From positions 1 through 22,237 of the forward strand of contig CANQFF010000011.1 of NCBI GenBank assembly GCA_947598345.1: a DNA stretch of 22,237 bases, written 5' to 3'. The DNA is from an uncultured Bacilli bacterium. GTDB taxonomy: Bacteria > Bacillota_I > Bacilli_A > RF39 > UBA660. The notes beneath the pieces are model-generated. The model was not told where the DNA came from and did not search any database. It saw nothing but the letters and a program-made list of their open reading frames with translations. This document shows positions 16,338 through 22,237 of this stretch, piece by piece. Made by a program: the position numbers and the translations under genes. Each line of letters begins with the position of its first letter. Within the stretch, counting starts at the first letter, position 1.

Positions 16338-17360
16338 TTATTTTGATAACAATTCATCAAAATCGTATTTAAAATAATTATAAAATGATTTTTTAAATCT
16401 TTCATATTCATCATTCCAAGAATTATATTTTTTATCACCTCTATGGTCGATTAAATCATAATTATCATTTAAATATTTTGAAAAATACAATGTGTATTTC
16501 GTTGCTCCAAAAATATTTAAATGAGCATAATTATAAAAATCATGAGAAAAATCTATATCTAAATCATTTAGTTTATTGAAGTTAATTAACTGCAATCCAC
16601 TCTCTTCTATTATGTTAGTGGCATAGTTTAACATCTTAACATCATTTTCATTAAAAAATCTTTTCGGAATTACAAACAAAACTTGTGTATCTTCATCCTT
16701 AATATACTCTATTAACTTTATTAAATCATTATAATTCTTTTTTGGAAGTTTTACTACATCATCATTCCATATATATTCTTTTTGCTTTTCTACAGCTATT
16801 GTATACGATGAGAAAAAATAACCTTTATATAAATAAACAGGATTTTGGTAACTTGAATAGTCTATCTCATTCCACTTATTATGATACTTTAAAAAACTAA
16901 AATAATAATTTATACATTCTTCTTTCTTAGTATTCGTAGCTTTCAATACATCATTAATTGCATCAATTCTATTTAAAGAAAATTTCATAGAATCTATACT
17001 TTTTCTAATTGCTCCTTCTTCTATTCCATCATAATCATATATCAAGGTAGCAATATCTACTACATATAACTTAGGATTTTGATATTTTTTAGCTTCCTTT
17101 ATTAAATATTTAATTAGTGTGAAAGGAACACTATCAGTAGACATAAAACCTGTTGTAAAACCATATAAATTATAAGCAAGTGGTGCGTTGAAATGAGCAT
17201 ATGCATTACTCGCACCTACATAAACAACATCAAGTGAATCATCAGGTTCATCGTAAAAACTTGAAATGGGTGTTCTTGATAACCATAAAATTGAAAACAA
17301 ATAATGAAACATAATTAAAAATATGATTAAAAATATACCAGTTTTAATAAAATTTTTCAT
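16338..17360 (-). CDS. Membrane-anchored SGNH-like protein, MBOAT partner
   Basis: 340 residues with one N-terminal membrane segment (about 7-28) and an extracytoplasmic SGNH/GDSL-like domain, as in DltD and AlgJ/AlgX-type partners of MBOAT acyltransferases. Block I is 'VYVGASNAY' with candidate nucleophile Ser51. The C-terminal block reads 'FYNYAHLNIFGATKYT'; His280 is present, but Asn277 stands where the family usually has the Asp of DxxH. The protein may thus be a weak hydrolase or act as an acyl relay or scaffold. The ATG at 17360 has AAGGAG eight bases upstream, overlapping the stop of the MBOAT gene. Last gene of the operon; the predicted role is to move the acyl group from the MBOAT product to the final surface polymer. 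Confidence 0.85.
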   Translation of the reverse strand: MKNFIKTGIFLIIFLIMFHYLFSILWLSRTPISSFYDEPDDSLDVVYVGASNAYAHFNAPLAYNLYGFTTGFMSTDSVPFTLIKYLIKEAKKYQNPKLYVVDIATLIYDYDGIEEGAIRKSIDSMKFSLNRIDAINDVLKATNTKKEECINYYFSFLKYHNKWNEIDYSSYQNPVYLYKGYFFSSYTIAVEKQKEYIWNDDVVKLPKKNYNDLIKLIEYIKDEDTQVLFVIPKRFFNENDVKMLNYATNIIEESGLQLINFNKLNDLDIDFSHDFYNYAHLNIFGATKYTLYFSKYLNDNYDLIDHRGDKKYNSWNDEYERFKKSFYNYFKYDFDELLSK

Positions 17361-17371
17361 GCTTTCACTCC

Positions 17372-18889
17372 TTAAAACTGCCTATATATAAATGTTGTAG
17401 AATCATAACCAGGTCCATAACACCCAAATATAATAATTGAAAATATCAAAATATAAATAATAGCCCATCTAAATACTATGTTTTGATTAAATAACTTTTC
17501 TCTAACACTTCCAGATCGCTTAAGTAATTGAACAACAAATAATATAAATAATGAAATTATTAATACTTTAAAATTAGATCTATCTAATCCTGCCATATAT
17601 ATTACACCGTCTGATAGAACACTAAACTTAAATTTAAAAACATTAGTAATCATAGAAATAGCATTTGAAACACTACCAGCTCTAAAAAATATCATTGCAA
17701 AGGAAAATAGCAGATAAGTCCTTACAATTTGATATAATTTATAACTAAATACATCCTCTTTAATACCTAATTTTTTATTTATTTTCTTTGATATAGGTTG
17801 TAATGTATCTTCCAAAAATATAAATATAAATTGCAATATACCAGAGCCAATAATAAATGTATATAAACCACCATGCCATGCACCAATTAAAATCCACATT
17901 AGTAACATAGATAGGTATAATGGTATTTTTTTACCTATTTTTTTACCAAATTTATTTTTACATATTTTACCTATTTTTTGCATAAAATCAGATTTTTGAA
18001 GTGGATAGAATATGTAATCTTTTAACCAAGCACCTAAAGTGATATGCCACCTTCTCCATAGTTCTGTAACTGTTTTTGAAAAAAATGGAGTATTGAAATT
18101 TTCTGGTAAATTAATTCCAATTATTTCAGAAATACCCATTATTATATCTATTGAACCAGAAAAATTAGTATACAACTGTAAAGGGAAAAAGAGTATTGCA
18201 ATTATAGAAAAAGCACCACTATATACCTCAAGATTTCCCCATACAGTGTCTATAAAATAGCCTAATCTCTCAGATATAACTAATATTTTAAATAATCCCC
18301 ATAGTATCCTAATTAAACCACTACGCATTCTTTCATAATTAAACTTATGCCTACCATATAAATCACTTTCAATATCCTTATATCTTATAAATGGTCCAGA
18401 TGTAAGTATTGGAAAATAAGACATAAAAAGTCCAAGTTTAAAAATATTTTTTTGTGGTTTAATTGCTCCCCTATATATATCTATCAAGTAACTAATCATA
18501 ATAAGTGAATAATAACTTACACCTATTAATGAATTCCTTTTAACAAAACTAAATCTAAAACTTGAATGTAACATACCTAGTATATGATTAAATGAAACCA
18601 AAAATAAATTAGTATATTTTAAATAAATGAGTAAACCTAAAATAATTCCAATTCCAAGTAATAAATATCTTTTTTTATGATTACTTTTTTCTATTAAAAT
18701 TGAACTAAAATATGTCGTAAGTAAAATAGTTACTGCCTGACATATTGTACCGATAGTTAAATTATTGTAAAATAAGAAAATAAAACTAGAGACAAATAAA
18801 ATAATCCATTGTATTTTTTTGGGAACCACAAAATATATTAATAAAGTTATAATGCAAAATATTGCAAAAATTAAAGTTGTTAAAACCAT
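17372..18889 (-). CDS. MBOAT family O-acyltransferase (DltB/AlgI-like)
   Basis: A 505-residue polytopic membrane protein with about eleven hydrophobic segments. Family marks are 'SGPFIRYKD' (164-172), 'FPLQLYTNFSGSIDI' (235-249), 'ELWRRWHITLGAWLKDYIF' with His282, and 'IGAWHGG' with the presumed catalytic His339. DltB and AlgI take an acyl group from a cytosolic carrier (D-alanyl-DltC, acetyl donor) and move it across the membrane to a surface polymer. Here the carrier is most likely the ACP encoded 35 bases upstream. The start at 18889 has a GAGAAGAG-type SD at poor spacing. Its substrate cannot be read from the sequence; the FkbH protein in the same operon points to a glyceryl group. Confidence 0.92.
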   Translation of the reverse strand: MVLTTLIFAIFCIITLLIYFVVPKKIQWIILFVSSFIFLFYNNLTIGTICQAVTILLTTYFSSILIEKSNHKKRYLLLGIGIILGLLIYLKYTNLFLVSFNHILGMLHSSFRFSFVKRNSLIGVSYYSLIMISYLIDIYRGAIKPQKNIFKLGLFMSYFPILTSGPFIRYKDIESDLYGRHKFNYERMRSGLIRILWGLFKILVISERLGYFIDTVWGNLEVYSGAFSIIAILFFPLQLYTNFSGSIDIIMGISEIIGINLPENFNTPFFSKTVTELWRRWHITLGAWLKDYIFYPLQKSDFMQKIGKICKNKFGKKIGKKIPLYLSMLLMWILIGAWHGGLYTFIIGSGILQFIFIFLEDTLQPISKKINKKLGIKEDVFSYKLYQIVRTYLLFSFAMIFFRAGSVSNAISMITNVFKFKFSVLSDGVIYMAGLDRSNFKVLIISLFILFVVQLLKRSGSVREKLFNQNIVFRWAIIYILIFSIIIFGCYGPGYDSTTFIYRQF

Positions 18890-18924
18890 ACTCTTCTCAC
18901 TACCATCATTATTTTAATAAGATT

Positions 18925-19164
18925 TTATATTCTAGAAATTATAATATCTACCATTTCACCAACATTTTTCATAGTTGTTACTTCATTCATATTAAACTTC
19001 ATATTAAATTCTTGTTCAATAGCAACTATCAAATTAATATGTTCTAAACTATCCCAATCTTCTATATCATTAGAAGTCGTACTTTCAGTAACAACAATAC
19101 TGTCATCATCAAAAATATCTCTAAATACTTTATTTAATCTTTCATATATCTCATCTTTCTTCAT
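18925..19164 (-). CDS. Acyl carrier protein
   Basis: 79 residues, acidic, three-helix ACP fold, with the phosphopantetheine attachment site DSLEH (Ser39) at the start of helix II. It lies in the second position of the FkbH-ACP-MBOAT-SGNH operon, so it is more likely a dedicated carrier (equivalent to DltC) than the fatty-acid synthesis ACP. A GTG at 19167 is in frame, but GAGGTG lies seven bases before the ATG at 19164, so that is the start. It overlaps the end of the FkbH gene by 14 bases, which suggests coupled translation. The holo form would require AcpS; a gene for it is 5.5 kb away in this window. Confidence 0.93.
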   Translation of the reverse strand: MKKDEIYERLNKVFRDIFDDDSIVVTESTTSNDIEDWDSLEHINLIVAIEQEFNMKFNMNEVTTMKNVGEMVDIIISRI

Positions 19165-20941
19165 CACTAATCACCTCTATAACATTATTTTTATTAACAT
19201 AATTATCTATCTCTAATTTATAAATCTTATTACCATCTTCATCTTCAGAAATTAATTCAAAGCCTTGTAAATCATAAAAATTATTAACCATTTTATTTTT
19301 TAAAGTAGGATAATAATATCCATATATAGTTTTTATATTTTTTTCTTTAGCCTTTTCAACTAATTTATCCATCATTGCAAATTCCATATTTCTCTTTAAT
19401 ACCCTACAGCTCATAATCCAAAGATCAATATGTAATTCATTTTTGTTTTTAATATTTCCTATAACAACTGAAATAACACCATTATCACCAAAAATATCCT
19501 CTAATTTACCATATATTTTTATATAACTATCACTGTCATTAATTTTTTGTATATCTGCAAGAGAATATCTTTTTGTTGTTAAATTAAATTGATTACTTTT
19601 ATTACTTAATTGTGAAATTCTTTCTAGATAAATATTCTTAAAAGTAGATATTTCAGCCTTCATTTTTAATGAAATTAAATAATCTTCATAATTATCAAAT
19701 GTTGCCATCATTTGACTTCTTTTTGCATTATCCTTGTATAAATCATTTTTTTGTAAATCTTCACTAGAAAAATTTGTAATCTCAAAATAACCATTGTGAT
19801 CTATTATTCTTATATAATCTTCTGGTACATTTATATCAGGTACCGCTATACCATCAATATAATTTTTAACTATCTGTCTTTCGGCAGGATTATCATCAAC
19901 AAAAACAAAACTATCAGCCCCCAAATTTAATTCTTCTGATATATCCTTTATATTAATGTTTTTGGGATTCCAATTTGCCTTTATGATTATAAAATCATCA
20001 GGTCTCAAAATTCCACCTGGATGATTTAACCCAGCAATAGCATTTTCGTATTCGTTTTTAGAATTAACATTTAAAATTATTCCCAAACTTTTTTGATATT
20101 TTAAATATTTTTGAAATTCTAAATAAACTTGACCACTTGGAACTTCAGGTCCAATAGATAAATTATCAACTCCATCATCACCTACAATTCCACCCCATAA
20201 AGTATTATCTAAATCTAATACCAAAGCTTTTTTATTTTTTCCATATATAGACTTAATAATATTAGCTAAATTAAATGATAAATATGGAATCGCAGGCACT
20301 TCCATTGCATACTTGTACATGTGCCAGTAAAATTGATTTGACCATTTATCTAAGCCATAACAAGATGAAACATAATTTATATCATTAATAAAAAAATTAT
20401 TAGTTTTATTAGCATAATCGTAAAATTTTTGATTAAGTCTAGTAATAAAATTTGTGTTTCCATGTATATCACTTGCATCTTTATTACCAAGTAAACGATA
20501 ATAAAGATATTCAAAATTATTCTGAATAATTGTCGCATTAAATTTTTCTTTAAGTTTTTTCCATATTAATTCAAATCTTTGATACTCGTCGTTTAATTTA
20601 CTTTCTATAGTTTCTTCATCATCATACATGCTTGGATAATTTATTATATTTCTATTAGTGGTATGTATATATATTATATCTGGATTAAAATTGTCTAATT
20701 CTTCATTCCCATAAATAGCATCCTCATAAAATTTGTTATATTCGGATTCATAAAACTTAGGTTTAATACCGTAATTTAATAAAAATATTTCTAACATATT
20801 TTTGATTTCGCTAGTCGTTGATCCACCCAATATAGCAATATTCTTATCTAATAATCCAGGTTTTAATAATAATTCTTTCTTTATCCTTTTTTTATTTTTT
20901 ATCAAATATTCAACATTAAATGGATATTGTAATTCATTCAT
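19151..20941 (-). CDS. FkbH-like HAD-IIIC phosphatase/acyltransferase loading the ACP
   Basis: 596 residues. FkbH-type proteins (for example of the FK520 and tetronate pathways) take 1,3-bisphosphoglycerate, dephosphorylate it and leave D-glyceryl on an ACP. Domains: an N-terminal SGNH-like region ('ILGGSTTSE', 37-45), the HAD core with 'LVLDLDNTLWGG' (240-251, nucleophile Asp243, Asp245), SKN (294-296), 'KANWNPK' (321-327) and 'VFVDDNPAER' (346-355, Asp349/Asp350), then the family signature 'SNKSNQFNLTTKRY', and a GNAT-like C-terminal domain ('LWIMSCRVLKRNMEF' and 'GYYYPTLKNKMVNNFY'). Longer starts at 21010 and 20971 fall upstream of or inside the promoter (20970-20998); AAGGAG lies eight bases before the ATG at 20941. 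First gene of the operon. The exact acyl group is inferred from the family. Confidence 0.92.
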   Translation of the reverse strand: MNELQYPFNVEYLIKNKKRIKKELLLKPGLLDKNIAILGGSTTSEIKNMLEIFLLNYGIKPKFYESEYNKFYEDAIYGNEELDNFNPDIIYIHTTNRNIINYPSMYDDEETIESKLNDEYQRFELIWKKLKEKFNATIIQNNFEYLYYRLLGNKDASDIHGNTNFITRLNQKFYDYANKTNNFFINDINYVSSCYGLDKWSNQFYWHMYKYAMEVPAIPYLSFNLANIIKSIYGKNKKALVLDLDNTLWGGIVGDDGVDNLSIGPEVPSGQVYLEFQKYLKYQKSLGIILNVNSKNEYENAIAGLNHPGGILRPDDFIIIKANWNPKNINIKDISEELNLGADSFVFVDDNPAERQIVKNYIDGIAVPDINVPEDYIRIIDHNGYFEITNFSSEDLQKNDLYKDNAKRSQMMATFDNYEDYLISLKMKAEISTFKNIYLERISQLSNKSNQFNLTTKRYSLADIQKINDSDSYIKIYGKLEDIFGDNGVISVVIGNIKNKNELHIDLWIMSCRVLKRNMEFAMMDKLVEKAKEKNIKTIYGYYYPTLKNKMVNNFYDLQGFELISEDEDGNKIYKLEIDNYVNKNNVIEVISDEER

Positions 20942-20969
20942 CTTAAAACTCCTTCTAATCCTTAAATCC

Positions 20970-20998
20970 ATTATATTATCAATACCCCAGCGTGTCAA
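20970..20998 (-). promoter_or_regulatory. Consensus promoter of the FkbH-ACP-MBOAT-SGNH operon
   Basis: On the minus strand TTGACA (20998-20993), a 17-base spacer, TATAAT (20975-20970): a perfect sigma-A consensus, the best in the window. The leader to 20941 is about 22 bases. A short inverted repeat, ACTTAAA/TTTAAGT (21039-21057), lies 41 bases upstream and could be an operator. Confidence 0.92.
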
Positions 20999-21075
20999 TA
21001 GAAAAAACAAAATTTTGAAATGATAAAGTAATATAGTAACTTAAATAATTTTTAAGTGTTAGTGATAATGAGAAT

Positions 21076-21106
21076 AAAAAAAGAACTATTTCTAGTCCTC
21101 TTTTTT
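21076..21106 (-). terminator. Terminator after the GNAT gene
   Basis: On the minus strand GGACTA, GAAA tetraloop, TAGTTC, with flanking A-rich and T-rich arms (13-14 pairs including G-T wobbles) and a run of seven T. It lies 45 bases after the GNAT stop and separates it from the FkbH operon. Confidence 0.88.
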
Positions 21107-21150
21107 ATCTTATTTTGACATCATCAACACTACTTAAGATTGAATATTTT

Positions 21151-21654
21151 TTATGGACATTTATATAAATTTTCTTTATATATATTACCATTTAAATTAA
21201 AATCACATTCTTCAATGAAAACACAACCCATTTTTTTATAAAAATTATTTGAAGAGTTTTCTTTTATACAACTTACTATATTATAATCATATGTTTCTTT
21301 TAATAAATTATTAGCTGCAATAAACAACTGTTCCCCTATTCCCTTTTTTATTTCTTCATTTTTTACATATAAGGCTATAATTTCACCACAATTTTTATAA
21401 TTATCTTTTGTTGAGCTTCCTATCTTGCAAAAACCAACTACTTTATCATTTAGTTTTGCGACTAAATAATTGTTATCTTTTTTAATATTTTCTTGCATGC
21501 GCAATATAGTATTTTTTAGACTTTCATCATTACTTAAACTATCTAAAAATTCTTTAGGAAAAATACCTTTATATGTTTTTTGCCAACTACTTACATTTAT
21601 CTTTGCAATATTTTCTGCATCTGAAGCTGTTGCTTTTATTATATTTATTTTCAT
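21151..21654 (-). CDS. GNAT family N-acetyltransferase
   Basis: 167 residues with a standard GNAT layout: the opening 'INIIKATASDAENIAKINV' (beta1-alpha1), 'DKVVGFCKIG' (beta3), 'EIIALYVKNEEIKKGIGEQL' (beta4 and the acetyl-CoA pyrophosphate loop, in the R/Q-x-x-G-x-G/A form 'IKKGIG'), and 'NSSNNFYKKMGCVFIEE' at the C terminus, the usual FY-x-k-x-G-F motif. The acceptor cannot be predicted. AAGGTGG lies seven bases before the ATG. It follows the RdgB-like gene at 128 bases, and a weak own promoter is possible at 21673-21701, so co-transcription is uncertain. Confidence 0.92.
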   Translation of the reverse strand: MKINIIKATASDAENIAKINVSSWQKTYKGIFPKEFLDSLSNDESLKNTILRMQENIKKDNNYLVAKLNDKVVGFCKIGSSTKDNYKNCGEIIALYVKNEEIKKGIGEQLFIAANNLLKETYDYNIVSCIKENSSNNFYKKMGCVFIEECDFNLNGNIYKENLYKCP

Positions 21655-21672
21655 TTCTTCACCACCTTACGA

Positions 21673-21701
21673 ATTATAATCACAAATTAATATTTTTAGA
21701 A
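21673..21701 (-). promoter_or_regulatory. Possible promoter of the GNAT gene
   Basis: On the minus strand TATAAT (21678-21673) with TTCTAA at the -35 position and a 17-base spacer. The -35 is poor. The implied 12-base leader agrees with the short leaders of uvrC and parE here. Confidence 0.4.
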
Positions 21702-21778
21702 TTTATGCAATTATTTAATTCGTTTATAAATTCTTCTAGCTTTTTTGCATAATTAATAGATTCTAATTCATATGACAT
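21680..21778 (-). CDS. Possible 32-residue small protein between the RdgB-like and GNAT genes
   Basis: An uninterrupted frame begins with an ATG four bases after the stop of the RdgB-like gene (MSYELESINYAKKLEEF...) and ends in TGA at 21680. The residues would form an amphipathic, acidic helix. There is no clear SD, and its end overlaps the possible GNAT promoter. It would be translated only by coupling from the upstream gene. Too short to tell apart from chance. Confidence 0.25.
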   Translation of the reverse strand: MSYELESINYAKKLEEFINELNNCINSKNINL

Positions 21779-21782
21779 TGAA

Positions 21783-22237
21783 CTATTTTAACTCATCCTT
21801 ATATTTTTCTTTAAACCATTTAGCAAACTCATCTTTTGCGTTACCCCAATATGAAGCCTCTTTTTCATAATCAATATCTCTTAATTCACTTAAAGTTTTT
21901 GTCTCACCATCAGGTATATAAAATTTATCATGCCATCTTCCTCTAGTACCTCTTGCTTCAAAAGCAATAGTGCCAGTTCCTCCTCCAGTAAAAACTATTG
22001 GTTCTTCCCCAGGCTCACAATATGCAAAGCAATGTTCCAACCTAGCTTTTCTATTTTTTTCATTTTTTAATAATTCCAAAAATTTTTCAACACCAATTTG
22101 TTTATCAAAATAATGATTATAAGGTCCAGGTAATCCTCCCAAAGCATCAATATAAAGACCAGAATCAGACTTTAAAACCGCACATCCTAATTTTTCTGCA
22201 GCATATTTAGCACTAAAAGATGCAACCTCACCACAAG
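21783..22237 (-). CDS. Divergent RdgB/ITPA-like non-canonical purine NTP pyrophosphatase, 5' truncated
   Basis: The frame is open from the stop at 21783 to the window edge, giving the C-terminal 150 residues; the start lies outside. Family marks are 'KSDSGLYIDALGGLPGPYN' (usually DDSGL..dALgG.PG; the second, catalytic-type Asp is kept), 'FAYCEPG', 'GGTGTIAFEARGTRG', and 'YIPDGETKTLSEL'. RdgB/HAM1 enzymes hydrolyse dITP, XTP and similar to monophosphates and so keep damaged purines out of DNA. The C-terminal part departs from the family: 'GWDP.F' is replaced by 'GRWHDKF', and the usual base-recognition SHRxxA is replaced by 'SYWGNA'. The substrate may thus differ. Confidence 0.8.
   Translation of the reverse strand, partial: CGEVASFSAKYAAEKLGCAVLKSDSGLYIDALGGLPGPYNHYFDKQIGVEKFLELLKNEKNRKARLEHCFAYCEPGEEPIVFTGGGTGTIAFEARGTRGRWHDKFYIPDGETKTLSELRDIDYEKEASYWGNAKDEFAKWFKEKYKDELK

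Noticed and set aside
20942..21010. Longer N terminus for the FkbH protein
   Set aside because: The extra codons overlap a perfect promoter and the upstream ATG (20971) lies in the -10 box; a good SD precedes the ATG at 20941.
1..22237. Mycoplasma-type genetic code (UGA as Trp)
   Set aside because: TGA ends several genes at sensible family lengths, and Trp is encoded by TGG.
1..22237. Mobile element, prophage, tRNA or rRNA genes
   Set aside because: I found no transposase, integrase, terminal inverted repeats or tRNA-like cloverleaf anywhere in the window.

Overview
The window is AT-rich, densely coded DNA from a low-GC bacterium of the Bacillota/Mollicutes side of the tree. Supporting signs are strong AGGAGG-type ribosome binding sites, sigma-A-type promoters (TTGACA/TATAAT), intrinsic terminators, and a firmicute-type (T7SSb) EssC/EsaB pair next to topoisomerase IV of Gram-positive type. 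UGG encodes Trp and TGA is used as a stop (uvrC, the VTC gene, the FkbH gene), so the code is standard and this is not a code-4 mycoplasma. Almost everything lies on the minus strand; acpS is the only clear plus-strand gene.

Read in the minus direction from the right: (a) 22237-21076 holds a 5'-truncated, divergent RdgB/ITPA-like nucleotide pyrophosphatase, a doubtful 32-residue ORF, and a GNAT acetyltransferase closed by a terminator. (b) 20998-16302 is a cleanly delimited four-gene operon: FkbH-like HAD-IIIC protein, acyl carrier protein, MBOAT O-acyltransferase, and a membrane-anchored SGNH protein. It has a consensus promoter at one end and a terminator at the other. The logic resembles dltABCD, but the adenylating DltA is replaced by an FkbH protein, so the activated group is probably a D-glyceryl (glycerate-derived) thioester rather than D-alanine. 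(c) 16312-13376 is a second operon, CotH-like kinase, VTC-domain polyphosphate polymerase and DUF4956 membrane protein. The -35 box of its promoter lies inside the terminator stem of operon (b). (d) acpS (13038-13367, plus strand) encodes the phosphopantetheinyl transferase that could activate the ACP of operon (b). It converges on the DUF4956 gene with 8 bases between stops and diverges from parE.

(e) 12969-8417 is the parE-parC (topoisomerase IV) operon. (f) 8364-7238 is a single 353-residue protein that I do not recognise, with its own strong promoter. (g) 7177-5354 is uvrC with its own promoter. (h) 5353-5006 is a 348-base non-coding region with a 24-bp tandem repeat, a possible extended -10 promoter and a strong stem-loop. 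(i) 5005-187 is essC-esaB, the motor ATPase and ubiquitin-like component of a type VII secretion system, closed by a terminator that overlaps the esaB stop. (j) The start of one more minus-strand gene runs off the left edge.

The most interesting part is 13038-20998: two adjacent envelope-modification operons (putative glyceryl transfer to a surface polymer, and polyphosphate/phosphotransfer chemistry) plus acpS, together forming a candidate uncharacterised surface-decoration locus.
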